A stretch of 64,000 nucleotides of DNA from DAOPYU01 sp942493245 (GCA_942493245.1 OW818685.1:3720001-3784000), one strand, 5' to 3'. Shown: positions 8,815 to 19,816, counted from the stretch's first letter. The notes: generated from the letters alone by a model not told the origin. Numbers and translations are program-made.

Positions 8815-9345
8815 ATGGGACAGACACCGGACATCATCAATCTTTTGCAGTCGAAGTTGTTGAACCTCAAGATAGAGTGGCATGATGAAATCGAAGCAAA
8901 TACGCCAATTGAGGATAGTTATTCTTTCGATTATGAAGTTTTTCGTTACAATACGGATGATCGCGTTTATCGGGTTGATTTTTCTGTGACTCGTTTGGCC
9001 CGGCAGGGGAAACGTAAAGTCGATACTGAAATTTTGGCCAAAATATCCGGAATATTTTCCATGCCGGAAAGCATTGTTGAGGAAGCGCAGAAAGCGTTTC
9101 TTATTCGCGTCAATGGGTGTACCGTGCTCTATGGTATTTTGAGGGGACAGATTGCAATTTATAGTGGGTCTTTCCCTGGTCAACAAGTTCTTTTGCCAAC
9201 GGTACACATGGAATCGGTTCTTCGGGAAATCGATAGCCGAAAAAATGTGGGCCTTAAACCCCCAACCGAGAAAGAACAGGTGCTCACTTCAGATGCTGGA
9301 AGTAAGCCCAAGAGGATTGTCCGGAAGAAAAATCTAAAGAATTGA
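8815..9345 (+). CDS. SecB-like chaperone of a TAC module
   Basis: 176 residues. The central part follows the SecB fold: DFSVTRLA, TEILAKISGIFSM (SecB family: AGIF), VLYGILRGQIAIYSG (SecB: LFPYARE.I....G) and a final helix starting MESVLREID. The last 35 residues are a basic, proline-containing tail ending KKNLKN. Third gene of the operon, 30 bases after the HTH antitoxin, with a terminator downstream. This order (toxin, HTH antitoxin, SecB-like) is that of Mycobacterium tuberculosis Rv1955-Rv1957, where the chaperone protects the antitoxin. Assignment to SecB is by pattern recognition without an alignment; gene order raises confidence. Confidence 0.72.
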   Translation: MGQTPDIINLLQSKLLNLKIEWHDEIEANTPIEDSYSFDYEVFRYNTDDRVYRVDFSVTRLARQGKRKVDTEILAKISGIFSMPESIVEEAQKAFLIRVNGCTVLYGILRGQIAIYSGSFPGQQVLLPTVHMESVLREIDSRKNVGLKPPTEKEQVLTSDAGSKPKRIVRKKNLKN

Positions 9346-9411
9346 GACAGAACACGGTCGTGACTGGATTCTGTTAGGTTTTTGACTGGGTTTGAGGAAG
9401 GCAAAGACCAG

Positions 9412-9444
9412 AAAGCCCGGGGCTGAGAAGCCTCGGGCTTTTGT
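9412..9444 (+). terminator. Terminator of the TAC operon
   Basis: AAGCCCGGGG pairs with CCTCGGGCTT (one mismatch) across an 8-base loop and is followed by TTGTTTGTTT, 67 bases after the SecB-like gene. Confidence 0.8.
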
Positions 9445-9465
9445 TTGTTTCAGGGACGGTGGAAG

Positions 9466-9555
9466 AAATATATTTACAAGGGCCGTTTTTTTGTTGTGTC
9501 CTTGGACTTTTTGGAGTTGAGTAGGGACGGTTTTTGATTTGAGACGGGAAAGGCG
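9466..9555 (+). repeat. Imperfect direct repeat, right of the TAC module
   Basis: Second copy of the repeat at 6968-7065, in the same orientation. The stretch 9446-9671 upstream of hsdM holds this repeat and no supported gene. Confidence 0.4.
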
Positions 9556-9671
9556 GCTGTCTTTTCTGGTTGTTTCCGGACGAATTGGGGGACGATGCCT
9601 TGCTCTGAGGTATGGGAGAGCGTAGGCGGTGCCTTTTGTCTGGAGTATTCCGCCTGATGGGAGATCTATAA

Positions 9672-11214
<1,543 letters not shown>

Positions 11215-11225
<11 letters not shown>

Positions 11226-12573
11226 GTGGACTACCTTTCGTCTTGGCGATGTTTGCACCAAGATCGGCAGCGGCGCTACCCCGCGCGGTGGAAGTAGCGT
11301 TTATCTCGATCACGGCGACGTTACGCTGATTCGCAGCCAGAACATTTACAACACAGGATTTCACCATGATGGGTTGGTGTACTTAACCGATATGCATGCA
11401 GCACAGCTTGCCAATGTTGAGGTCGAATGTGGAGACATTCTCTTGAACATTACCGGCGATTCGGTTGCTCGTGTATGCCAAGTCGACCCTGAAGTGCTGC
11501 CAGCTCGAGTCAACCAGCATGTTGCCATTGTCAGGACTAATCCGCGGTATCTGTGGCCGCGTTACCTGCGATACTTTCTCGTCTCGCCAACGATGCAAGC
11601 ACTCATGCTTCAACTGGCGAGTGCAGGGGCCACCAGGAATGCCCTTACCAAGGGCATGATCGAGTCCTTCGAGATTTCCGCACCGAACAATGTGAAGGAC
11701 CAACAGGCCATCGCGTGCATTCTGGGTGCGTTGGACGACAAGATCGAGTTGAACCGTCGGATGAACCGAACGTTGGAAGAGATGGCACGGGCGATCTTCA
11801 AAAGTTGGTTCGTGGACTTCGACCCCGTCCGAGCCAAAGCCGCCGGTCAACAACCTCCCAACCTGAAACCCGAAATCGCCGCCCTTTTCCCCAATGCCTT
11901 CGAAGAATCCGAGCAAGGTGAGATTCCGAGGGGGTGGAGAGTCACACTCCTTTCTGAACTCACGACACTGATTACCAAAGGAACCACGCCAACACAACGA
12001 GATACAAACAATGCATCAGAGTCAGATATAGGGGTTAATTTTATACGAGTTAATTGCATTGAGGAAGACGGATCTATCTTGGTGGATAAACTAATAAGTA
12101 TTCCCGAATCAATTCATACGGGTGTGTTGAAGCGTTCTATTCTCAAGTCAGGCGATATTCTTTATTCAATTGCCGGAACAATTGGTCGTATTGCACAGGT
12201 TGAAGACCGGATTCTACCAGCGAACACAAACCAAGCGGTCGCGATCATTCGGCCTATTCCCGGAATTCCGCCAAGCTTTATTGTCTCCGCAATGAGCCAG
12301 GAAAGGTATCAGCAAGATTTGCACTGTAACATCGTTCACGCGGTTCAAGCAAATCTGAGCTTGGGTATGCTTGCCAAGTCGAAAATAATAGTTCCAAATC
12401 TGCCCATACAGGCTAATCTCTTCAAGCCAATTGAATCTATCTTTTCGAAGATTATCAATAGCCGCGAACAATCCAGTACCCTCGTCTCCATCCGCGACTC
12501 ACTGTTACCGAAACTGATTTCGGGCGAGTTGCGGGTGGCAGACGCGGAGCGGATTGTGGGGAGGTGCGTATGA
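11215..12573 (+). CDS. hsdS: Type I restriction-modification specificity subunit
   Basis: DNA-recognition subunit (452 residues). Two target recognition domains are visible: TRD1 about 1-150 and TRD2 about 235-400, separated by the conserved helical spacer with ALDDKIELNRRMNRTLEEMA and FKSWFVDFDPV, and closed by the second conserved helix SIRDSLLPKLISGELRV. The ATG at 11215 is chosen over a TTG at 11209 because GGAGG lies nine bases before it. It overlaps hsdM by 11 bases and the next gene by 4 (ATGA). Base composition of TRD2 is visibly more AT-rich than the rest of the operon, which fits domain exchange between hsdS alleles. Target sequence cannot be predicted here. Confidence 0.95.
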
Positions 12574-13514
12574 GCGGAGAACAGCAGCGCGATGAAGCCA
12601 AACAACTCTGTTTCGAAAACGTGAATCAGGCATCTCGATGGCTCCTTGCCGAAGCGGGTGGCATCGCGAAAGAAACGCGTTTGGATTTCGCAATCTGTGG
12701 CGGGTGGTCGACAGTACTGAGAAACGATAAGAAATCAAAACATCCCGGGACCAGGGATGTTGATCTCCTATTCTCAAAAGGTGCAACTCCGGGAGCATTG
12801 AGAGATGCGGTGAAAAAATTTCTCGATCGCGACTTCATTGTGTCTGCCAAACATGACTTTCAGGTACTTCGTGTACTATCCGTTCTTGACCAGAATCTTG
12901 TACCTCATGATTTTGTATTTAACGTCGACTTTTTGCATCCTTCTGAAACGTTGAAAGATCCAACTCTTTTCTCAAAACACTTGGAGTTGTCGGTGCCAAT
13001 TGATGACTTAGGCCGTCAGAAAGTAATACTAAAGTCCATCTGTTTGCCAAGCGCGGCCATTCTGTTCGACGCCGGGTTGATCGAAAAAGAACAGGTTAAG
13101 GCGATGACGCCAGATGGAAGATCCCGTTCGCTTGTGTTGCCGGTCATCAACGAAGTAGGCCTGCTGATCACCAAAGCAAAGAGTTGCATTAGTCCAAAAC
13201 GTCCTCGCGATATCTTCGACATCTACCTCGCTATTGCTCAGCCGAAGGATAAGGTGAGCATGCGGAACCAACTAATGAATCTCAGAAACGAACACGCCGA
13301 TATATTCAAGTCTATCCATCAAATCAGCGAGGCACTCAAGGATGGGGTTATCCAAAAGGAATCCCGTCATTACTTTGAAGATGCAGGCATAGATTGTAAC
13401 GATGCCGCGAAGTCAATTGACAACTTCTTGCAAGAGTGGTTCAGGCTTAGATGGTGGCGTCGGGTATTTGATTGGCTCAGGATCAGAGTTTGCAGGAGAC
13501 GAGGCGCAGGCTGA
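12570..13514 (+). CDS. MNT-fold nucleotidyltransferase (AbiEii-like) inside the RM operon
   Basis: 314-residue protein with the nucleotidyltransferase signature GGWSTVLR (about residues 44-51) followed by RDVDLLF (metal-binding Asp pair about 63-65) and a later strand with FNVDFL that could supply the third carboxylate. This pattern is shared by AbiEii/MNT-type toxins and other minimal nucleotidyltransferases, which transfer NMPs to tRNA or proteins. Later segments with KSICLPS and KRPRDIFDIYLA match the helical part common in AbiEii-like proteins. The start ATG overlaps the hsdS stop (ATGA) with GGGAGG upstream, so it is co-translated with hsdS. I see no adjacent AbiEi-like antitoxin; the substrate is unknown. 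Confidence 0.75.
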   Translation: MSGEQQRDEAKQLCFENVNQASRWLLAEAGGIAKETRLDFAICGGWSTVLRNDKKSKHPGTRDVDLLFSKGATPGALRDAVKKFLDRDFIVSAKHDFQVLRVLSVLDQNLVPHDFVFNVDFLHPSETLKDPTLFSKHLELSVPIDDLGRQKVILKSICLPSAAILFDAGLIEKEQVKAMTPDGRSRSLVLPVINEVGLLITKAKSCISPKRPRDIFDIYLAIAQPKDKVSMRNQLMNLRNEHADIFKSIHQISEALKDGVIQKESRHYFEDAGIDCNDAAKSIDNFLQEWFRLRWWRRVFDWLRIRVCRRRGAG

Positions 13515-13617
13515 GCGTGAGACTACTGGCAGATAGCGCTCCTCGATTCGTTGTTGTCGAAGCTAATCTTCAGCGAGTAGCGCATGGCGGATGTGAAGCG
13601 GTCTCGGGGAGGGCGTT

Positions 13618-14367
13618 ATGAACGAACACGACGATCAATCAAAGGCCTATGCGTTCTGCCTCGATGATATTCGATATGGCCATGTTTACTACCGAACCAT
13701 TTCATTGTTCTCCGGGTCCTTCGGCGAGAATGGAAGGGATCAACGCCACGCACACCCAGTTACGATTGCCAACTTCGAACATATCATGAAACTCTTGAAT
13801 GTGAGATTCCAATGGGTACGAAACAGTGACGACATGGCCACATGGCTGACCTCCTTTGGTTGGGCATTGATCATGAACGATTACGCTACACGGCATCTAT
13901 GTGCTTTTCTGGGATCGCGAGAGTGTGTGAAATCGGCAATCGGTTTATTTTGGGATGTCGTGCTACCACGACATCGTGCGACAAGTCGACGTATTCCACC
14001 TGATGTGCGGCAACGTGTCCTTCAGCGAGACAACCATCGTTGTATCGAATGTGGCAAAATGGAAGGTAACGGGGTCACTCTCACAATGGATCATGTCATT
14101 CCGTACTCTCGAGGTGGCGAAACGTCCGAAGGTAATTTGGTGACATTGTGTAAGGACTGCAACCAGAAGCACGGCAACTCTGCCCATCCACACTTGTTTG
14201 TGCTGGCGGGCCTTGATCACGACTGGGATCCAAAACTCTTGCATAATGTTATTTCTCCAGATCCTGATGCAGTAGCGTTCGCGACAACGCTTTCTCAAAA
14301 TATCATGGTGAGTCGCTGTAATATAGAATGCCTACCACTTCCGACGCAATGCACTGTGGGGCAATAG
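13618..14367 (+). CDS. HNH endonuclease-domain protein inside the RM operon
   Basis: 249 residues. A standard HNH domain spans about 120-190: RQRVLQRDNHRCIECG, then DHVIPYSRGGETSEGNL and CKDCNQKHG, with both CxxC zinc pairs and the catalytic His. The N-terminal 115 residues are not recognised; they contain a hydrophobic GWALIMNDYATRHLCAF stretch. GGGGAGGG precedes the ATG. It ends one base before the hsdR start codon, so it belongs to the same operon. It could be an added restriction activity or a separate anti-phage effector paired with the preceding nucleotidyltransferase; the sequence does not decide. Confidence 0.85.
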   Translation: MNEHDDQSKAYAFCLDDIRYGHVYYRTISLFSGSFGENGRDQRHAHPVTIANFEHIMKLLNVRFQWVRNSDDMATWLTSFGWALIMNDYATRHLCAFLGSRECVKSAIGLFWDVVLPRHRATSRRIPPDVRQRVLQRDNHRCIECGKMEGNGVTLTMDHVIPYSRGGETSEGNLVTLCKDCNQKHGNSAHPHLFVLAGLDHDWDPKLLHNVISPDPDAVAFATTLSQNIMVSRCNIECLPLPTQCTVGQ

Positions 14368-14368
14368 C

Positions 14369-17300
14369 ATGACCGAACCTTTCACCGAATCCATTGTTGA
14401 GCAAGCCGCGTTGGCATGGCTGGAGAGCCTGGGTTACCTGATCGTTTCTGGTCCGGAGATCGCTCCGGGCGAGATGCTGGCGGAACGCGAGGATTACGGC
14501 CAAGTGGTTCTGGAAGGCCGTCTGCGCCAGGCGCTCCAGCGGCTGAATCCTCAGGTGCCACCGGACGCTTTGGAGGAAGCCTTCCGCAAACTGACGCGAC
14601 CAGATTCCCCCTCGCTTGTGGCGAACAACCGCGTCATCCATAAGTACTTGATCGAGCGGGTGCCGGTTGAGTACCAGCGGCAGGACGGCTCGATTGGGGG
14701 CGATCTGGTCCGGGTGTTCGATTACGACACCGCCGAGAATAACGAGTTCCTGGCGGTCAATCAGTTTACGGTGGTGGAGGATCGGCGCGAGCGGCGCCCG
14801 GACGTGGTGCTGTTTGTCAACGGCCTGCCTCTGGCCGTGATCGAGTTGAAGAACGCCGCGTCGGACGGCGCGACGATCGGGTCGGCCTTCAACCAACTTC
14901 AGACCTACAAGCATGAGATCCCCTCGCTGTTTGTTTACAACGAGGCGCTGGTAATTTCCGACGGTGTGCAGGCGCGGATCGGCACGCTGACGGCGAACCG
15001 GGAGTGGTTTCAGAAGTGGCGGACGGTCGAAGGCGAGGAACTGGCGGACGCGAAATTGCCCGAACTTCAGGTGGTGCTGGAGGGGGTGTTCGAGAAGCGG
15101 CGGTTCCTCGATCTGATTCGCCACTTCATCGTATTTGAGGATGTCGGCGGTGGCGTGCTGGTCAAGAAGATGGCGGGTTATCACCAGTACCACGCGGTGA
15201 ACCTGGCCCTGGAGGAGACGCTTCGGGCCTGTGTGCCTGCCGAATTGCCCGAGGGGGTGCGGGAAGCAGGCGGGACCTATTTTTCGCGGAGACAGCCGGA
15301 AGCCCGACCGGGCGACCGGCGCGTCGGGGTGGTGTGGCATACGCAGGGATCGGGCAAGAGCCTGACGATGGCTTTCTATGCCGGGCGGGTGGTGCTGCAC
15401 CCGGCGATGCAGAATCCGACCGTCGTGGTCATCACCGACCGGAACGACCTGGACGACCAACTCTTTGGGACGTTTTCGCGTTGCCACGATCTGCTACGGC
15501 AACCACCGGTCCAGGCTCAAAACCGGGCGGATCTGCGGGATTTGCTCCAGACCGACTCCGGCGGGGTGGTGTTCACGACGGTCCACAAGTTTTTCCCGAC
15601 CGAGGGCGAGGGGCAATACCCGCAGCTTTCGGACCGCCGGAACATTGTGGTGATCGCGGACGAAGCGCACCGCAGCCAATACGACTTTTTGGACGGTTTT
15701 GCCCGGCACATGCGCGAGGCGTTGCCCAATGCCTCGTTCATTGGCTTCACCGGCACGCCGATCGAACAGACCGACCGAAATACCCGGGCGGTGTTTGGCG
15801 ACTACATCAGCATTTACGACATCGAGCGGGCGGTGAATGATGGCGCGACGGTTCCGATCTATTACGAGGGACGGTTGGCAAGGCTGGAACTCGATGATGC
15901 CGCCAGACCCCTGTTGGATGAGGAATTCGAGGAAGCCACCGAAGGCGAGGAGGTGGACCACAAGGAGCGCCTGAAGACGCGGTGGGCACAGTTGGAAGCG
16001 CTGGTGGGGACGGACAGCCGCTTGAAACTGGTCGCGGAAGACCTGGTGAAACACTTCGAGCAGCGCCTGGAGGCGATGGACGGCAAAGCCATGATCGTCT
16101 GCATGAGTCGCCGTATCTGTGTTGAGTTGTACCAGGCCCTTGTGGCGCTCCGGCCCGACTGGCACCAGGAGGACGACAACGCGGGGATCCTGAAGGTCGT
16201 CATGACCGGTTCGGCATCCGATCCGGTGGAATGGCAGACGCACATCCGGAACAAACCGCGCCGGGAAGAACTGGCCAAGCGTTTCAAGGACTCGAAGGAC
16301 CCTTTCAAGATCGTGATTGTTCGGGATATGTGGTTGACCGGCTTCGACGCGCCCTGTCTCCACACCATGTATATTGACAAACCGATGCGCGGCCACGGAC
16401 TGATGCAGGCCATCGCGCGGGTAAACCGGGTGTTCAAAGACAAGCCCGGCGGGCTGGTGGTGGATTATCTGGGGCTGGCGAATGAATTGAGATCCGCATT
16501 GGCCAACTACACCGAAAGTGGCGGTGAGGGCCGGACGACGGTGAACCAGGAAGAGGCGGTGGCCGTTCTACAGGAATGCCACGAGGTCTGCTGTGGCCTG
16601 TTCGACGGGTTCGACTGGTCGAACTGGACCGGCGGGGCGCAGGAACGGTTGTCAGTCTTGCCAGCGGCGCAGGAACACATCCTGAGACAGGATAAGGGGA
16701 AAGAGCGACTGGTGGAGGCTGTGACGAAGCTTTCGCGGGCCTTCGCGCTGTCCGTGCCGCACGAGGCCGCCCTGGAAATTAGAGATGATGTGGCTTTCTT
16801 TCAGGCCGTGAAGTCGGTTTTGACCAAGAGCCTGGGAGAGGGTCACCGCAGTCCGGACGAGATTGACTTTGCCATTCGGCAGATCGTATCCAAAGCGGTC
16901 TCGTCGGATGAGGTCCTTGACATCTTCGCTGCGGCTGGACTGAAGAAGCCGGATATTTCGATTTTGTCCGAAGAGTTCCTGGCAGAGGTGCGTGGGTTGC
17001 CTCATAAGAACCTGGCGGTGGAAATGCTTCGGAAACTGTTGGAGGGTGAGATCAAGGCCCGAGGACGCCGGAACATTGTGCAGGGACGGTCGTTCGCAAA
17101 ACTGCTCGAAGAGGCCATCCAGAAGTACAAGAACCGGGCTATCGAGGCGGCGCAGGTGATCGAAGAACTGACGGCCCTGGCGAAGGATATGCGCGAGGCG
17201 AATCAGCGCGGCGAGAAACTGAACCTGACGGAAGATGAAATCGCTTTCTACGACGCGTTGGAAGTCAACGACAGCGCCGTCGCCATTCTGGGGGACGACA

Positions 17301-17521
17301 CGCTGAAACTGATTGCCCAGGAACTCCTCAAGGCGGTGCGCAACAGTATCACCATTGACTGGACCATCCGAGATAACGTTCGTGCCCAGATGCGCGTGAT
17401 CATCAAGCGGATTTTGCGGAAATACGGTTATCCTCCGGACAAGCAGGCGACAGCGACGGCCCTTGTCCTGGAACAGGCGGAAGCCATTTGTAAAGAGTCG
17501 CAGGAGATGGTTCTGGTTTAG
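14369..17521 (+). CDS. hsdR: Type I restriction enzyme R subunit
   Basis: ATP-dependent translocase and endonuclease subunit of 1050 residues. The N-terminal PD-(D/E)xK nuclease domain shows RPDVVLF and AVIELKN at about 142-161. The SF2 motor has Walker A TQGSGKS (about 325-331), DEAH in VVIADEAHRS (about 428-435), motif III FTGTPIEQTD and motif VI QAIARVNR. The C-terminal helical domain that docks on HsdM follows. The start lies one base after the HNH gene stop. Length and motifs are normal, so the RM system appears complete and active despite two extra genes before hsdR. Confidence 0.96.
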   Translation: MTEPFTESIVEQAALAWLESLGYLIVSGPEIAPGEMLAEREDYGQVVLEGRLRQALQRLNPQVPPDALEEAFRKLTRPDSPSLVANNRVIHKYLIERVPVEYQRQDGSIGGDLVRVFDYDTAENNEFLAVNQFTVVEDRRERRPDVVLFVNGLPLAVIELKNAASDGATIGSAFNQLQTYKHEIPSLFVYNEALVISDGVQARIGTLTANREWFQKWRTVEGEELADAKLPELQVVLEGVFEKRRFLDLIRHFIVFEDVGGGVLVKKMAGYHQYHAVNLALEETLRACVPAELPEGVREAGGTYFSRRQPEARPGDRRVGVVWHTQGSGKSLTMAFYAGRVVLHPAMQNPTVVVITDRNDLDDQLFGTFSRCHDLLRQPPVQAQNRADLRDLLQTDSGGVVFTTVHKFFPTEGEGQYPQLSDRRNIVVIADEAHRSQYDFLDGFARHMREALPNASFIGFTGTPIEQTDRNTRAVFGDYISIYDIERAVNDGATVPIYYEGRLARLELDDAARPLLDEEFEEATEGEEVDHKERLKTRWAQLEALVGTDSRLKLVAEDLVKHFEQRLEAMDGKAMIVCMSRRICVELYQALVALRPDWHQEDDNAGILKVVMTGSASDPVEWQTHIRNKPRREELAKRFKDSKDPFKIVIVRDMWLTGFDAPCLHTMYIDKPMRGHGLMQAIARVNRVFKDKPGGLVVDYLGLANELRSALANYTESGGEGRTTVNQEEAVAVLQECHEVCCGLFDGFDWSNWTGGAQERLSVLPAAQEHILRQDKGKERLVEAVTKLSRAFALSVPHEAALEIRDDVAFFQAVKSVLTKSLGEGHRSPDEIDFAIRQIVSKAVSSDEVLDIFAAAGLKKPDISILSEEFLAEVRGLPHKNLAVEMLRKLLEGEIKARGRRNIVQGRSFAKLLEEAIQKYKNRAIEAAQVIEELTALAKDMREANQRGEKLNLTEDEIAFYDALEVNDSAVAILGDDTLKLIAQELLKAVRNSITIDWTIRDNVRAQMRVIIKRILRKYGYPPDKQATATALVLEQAEAICKESQEMVLV

Positions 17522-17596
17522 AGAAGCCGGTGCCCGTGAGGTTGAAAGTACTGTTTTTGCTTGTCCCACCCACTGATTGAGTGGTAGAAAGAAGTT

Positions 17597-17655
17597 GCCC
17601 TTGGACAACCGCCTCTTGCGGAGGCGTTAGTTGTTGTCCAGGGGCTTTTCTTTTG
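17597..17655 (+). terminator. Terminator of the hsd operon
   Basis: Two nested stems: outer GCCCTTGGACAAC pairing with GTTGTCCAGGGGC, inner CGCCTC/GAGGCG, followed by TTTTCTTTTG, 75 bases after hsdR. Confidence 0.85.
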
Positions 17656-17832
17656 TCTGCGTGTCCATCCTTCCACAGTTTCCTTCTTTTTTGCCGTCCC
17701 GCTGCGGGGAGTACCAACCCCTGCCGTCCTGCCTGTTTCCCCTGGGCGCCCGCCTGGCTGGGGGCAGGCCTGCGGCTGGCTATTGCTCTCACCAGGTGGG
17801 CCTGGGCTGTGTGGATGGGTGTGGTGATCTGC

Positions 17833-18192
17833 ATGGTCAAGAAGTTGTGCGGGAAGCCGGGTTGCCCCGTGCTGGTTGAGAAGGGGACGGCCTACTGCGA
17901 GAAGCACCAGAAGCAGAAGCGGCAGTGGGAGGACCAGCAGCGCGGGTCCACCAAGGAGCGTGGGTACGCAGGGCGCTGGCCTGTCATTCGTCGTGAGAAG
18001 TTGCGGCGCAATCCATTCTGCGAGTGGCCTGGGTGCAGGGAGCAGGCGCGCGAGGTGCATCACGTGATCAAGATCAGGGACGGCGGCACGCATGCGTTCG
18101 AGAACCTGCGTTCGTTGTGCTTTGCGCATCACGATGAGATGCGCCGACGGATCAACCGGGACCGGGTGCCATACGACGCCTGGGAGAAGTAG
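17833..18192 (+). CDS. Phage HNH endonuclease
   Basis: 119-residue small HNH nuclease of the type placed immediately before terminase genes in tailed phages, where it assists DNA packaging. The N-terminus has a zinc-binding pattern (CGKPGC and CEKHQKQK), a middle segment RGSTKERGYAGRW typical of the family, and the HNH core with HHVIKIRDGG, FENLRSLC and CFAHHDEM. I chose the ATG at 17833 because the family motifs start right after it; a longer upstream frame lies over the hsdR terminator. Its stop is followed directly by a terminase tail with its front missing, so the packaging module is deleted here. Probably a remnant. Confidence 0.8.
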   Translation: MVKKLCGKPGCPVLVEKGTAYCEKHQKQKRQWEDQQRGSTKERGYAGRWPVIRREKLRRNPFCEWPGCREQAREVHHVIKIRDGGTHAFENLRSLCFAHHDEMRRRINRDRVPYDAWEK

Positions 18193-18639
18193 GGGTTCCT
18201 CAATGTGATTCCTGGAGAGCGGATTGACCAGGATCGGGTGATCCGGAAAATCGAGGCGTGGAAGAAAATCTACAACTTCAAGCACGTGGCGTTCGACCGT
18301 TGGGGCGCGGACCATGTGGCGAGCGCGCTGGAGCGGTCGGGGTTCGAGGTGGTGGAGTTCGGCCAGGGGATGAAGAGCATGTCGCCGCCGATGAAGGAGA
18401 TCGTGGCGAAGTTGCTGGCCGGGGAGATGGAGCACGGGGGCGACCCGGTGCTGCGGTGGGCGGCGTCGAGCGTGGTGGCCAAGACGGACGAGGCGGGCAA
18501 CGCCAAGCCGGTCAAGCCGGACCGGATGCAGAGCGCGAACCGGATCGACCCGTTCGTGGCGACGCTGATGGCGCTGGACTGCGCGGAGCGGATGGAGGCG
18601 AAGCCGCCGAGGCGGCGGGCTGGGGCGTGTTGTGTTTAA
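18193..18639 (+). pseudogene. Terminase large subunit, C-terminal fragment
   Basis: The frame from the base after the HNH stop reads GFLNVIPGERIDQDRV and continues for 148 codons. It matches the RNase-H-fold nuclease half of phage TerL proteins: HVAFDRWGADHV, then EFGQGMKSMSPPMKE and DPVLRWAASSVV and a final NRIDPFVATLMALD. The ATPase half is absent, with no Walker A anywhere upstream, so about 400 N-terminal residues are missing. A possible internal start at 18205 would give 144 residues. The junction with the HNH stop is seamless, pointing to a single deletion that removed the small terminase subunit and the TerL front. Confidence 0.85.
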
Positions 18640-18689
18640 TGGATAATTGACAATGGATAATGGATAGCGAACCACAAGGGGTGTGACCG

Positions 18690-18851
18690 ATGGCCGGACG
18701 AGACGAGGGGATGAGCGCGCAGGAGCGGCTGTTCTGGGAAGCGGTCCGGCGCGCCCTGCTCATGGTAGTTCGGGCAATTGAGGACAGGTTGGGGATGGAA
18801 CGGGAAAAGGAAAGGCCGCCGAAGCGGGTACCTGGGGCGCGAGTTTCTTAA
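18690..18851 (+). CDS. Small conserved phage protein between terminase and portal
   Basis: 53 residues beginning MAGRDEGMSAQERLFWEAVR, then LLMVVRAIEDRLGM and a basic tail. Short proteins with QERLFWEAV..AL..V...IE are commonly found between TerL and portal genes in HK97-type phages; no function is known. A short near-repeat of ATGGATAAT units lies at 18639-18668 just upstream. Part of the same decayed packaging module. Confidence 0.55.
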   Translation: MAGRDEGMSAQERLFWEAVRRALLMVVRAIEDRLGMEREKERPPKRVPGARVS

Positions 18852-18924
18852 ATAGGATTCATTGAAAGAATTTGTGGGTAGATTTTGATCGTTTTTAGCA
18901 TAGGGCAAGAATTTTATAAAAATA

Positions 18925-18951
18925 TTGACAAGAATAAGTACGTACTATAAA
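18925..18951 (+). promoter_or_regulatory. Promoter with internal palindrome
   Basis: TTGACA (18925-18930) and TATAAA (18946-18951) with a 15-base spacer that contains the perfect palindrome AGTACGTACT (18937-18946), a possible operator. It lies in an AT-rich stretch before the 19021 gene. Confidence 0.5.
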
Positions 18952-19020
18952 TTCTCATTGAGTTTCATCTGAAGTTATGTTTAAGATAAAGAATCTCGAT
19001 AGTATGGAAGAAGGAATCCA

Positions 19021-19305
19021 ATGAGAACTCGACATGAAATTCTTGAAGATCTGCTCTCTTGCGCCAAGAGTATTAATGAATGCTATTCTAAGGATAAAAC
19101 AAAACAAGATGAAGCGGAGAAGAATTTTCTTCATCTATTTGGAGAACTATGTTCATATTTATACAAAGAGGACACTACAGGAGATACTAAAGAACAATTG
19201 GATGCTTACAGGAAATGTGCAAATGATATCAAAAAGATTTTGAACGATATTCCAGACAATAAATTAGGGATCAGAATGGTGATCCCCAAGGAGTTTTTGA
19301 GATAA
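19021..19305 (+). CDS. Hypothetical protein of the AT-rich cassette
   Basis: 94 residues starting MRTRHEILEDLLSCAKSI, predicted mostly alpha-helical and highly charged, with no recognised family. GAAGGA precedes the ATG; its own promoter and terminator flank it. Base composition is much more AT-rich than the neighbouring phage remnants, so this gene and the convergent protease pair look like a separately acquired cassette dropped between the terminase and portal remnants. Confidence 0.6.
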   Translation: MRTRHEILEDLLSCAKSINECYSKDKTKQDEAEKNFLHLFGELCSYLYKEDTTGDTKEQLDAYRKCANDIKKILNDIPDNKLGIRMVIPKEFLR

Positions 19306-19444
19306 ATTCCAATAGATTGTATTCAGAGACCTACATAATAATAGGTTGAAGCGAATGAATATGTGGATATATGGTAAAAGTGGAGTTGCGTTGAGGTTAG
19401 TGTTCCATCGGAAGTGGTATGGTTTCATTCCTTTCTGTAAAACA

Positions 19445-19485
19445 AATACGGCACACCGGCGATCAAGGTCGGTGTGCCGTATTTT
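19445..19485. terminator. Bidirectional terminator
   Basis: AATACGGCACACCG pairs with CGGTGTGCCGTATT across a loop of 11 bases, with A-rich and T-rich sides, between the convergent genes at 19021 (+) and 19587 (-). Confidence 0.8.
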
Positions 19486-19586
19486 CCACCCGTGTAAATC
19501 TATTTCCGGTGAGACCTCATTGGACGCTCGACCGTTCTCGCAGGTGTAGTCTTACCTCTCGCAGGATACTGTTGTTGAGCGGTCTG

Positions 19587-19781
19587 TTATTTGGAACTGC
19601 CGATGCAGATCCCCCACTTACTGATGTCAATTCCGTCGCAAGTTTTGTACTCTTTGGTGTCGGAATTCGGGGGTACCGCATCACCGCGAATAACCTTTTG
19701 AATACGATCTGCAATCGTCTCCAGATACGTTGTGGAAAGGTCTCCCGGAATTACGACTGTGATTGTGCTGATTTTATCCAT
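19587..19781 (-). CDS. Small protein downstream of the trypsin-like protease
   Basis: 64 residues starting MDKISTITVVIPGDLSTTYL and ending KWGICIGSSK. AGGAG stands 7 bases before the ATG. It follows the protease gene by 35 bases on the same strand, so they are probably co-transcribed. The N-terminal half reads as beta-alpha (TITVVIPGD then a helix with ADRIQKVIRG). No family recognised. It may be a partner, substrate or inhibitor of the protease; this is inference from position only. Confidence 0.6.
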   Translation of the reverse strand: MDKISTITVVIPGDLSTTYLETIADRIQKVIRGDAVPPNSDTKEYKTCDGIDISKWGICIGSSK

Positions 19782-19816
19782 GAGAAGTCTCCTTTTCCTA
19801 GTTGATGTTTGCTTGA

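Noticed and set aside
12570..14367. A known two-gene AbiE toxin-antitoxin pair
   Set aside because: The second gene is an HNH nuclease, not an AbiEi-type winged-helix antitoxin.
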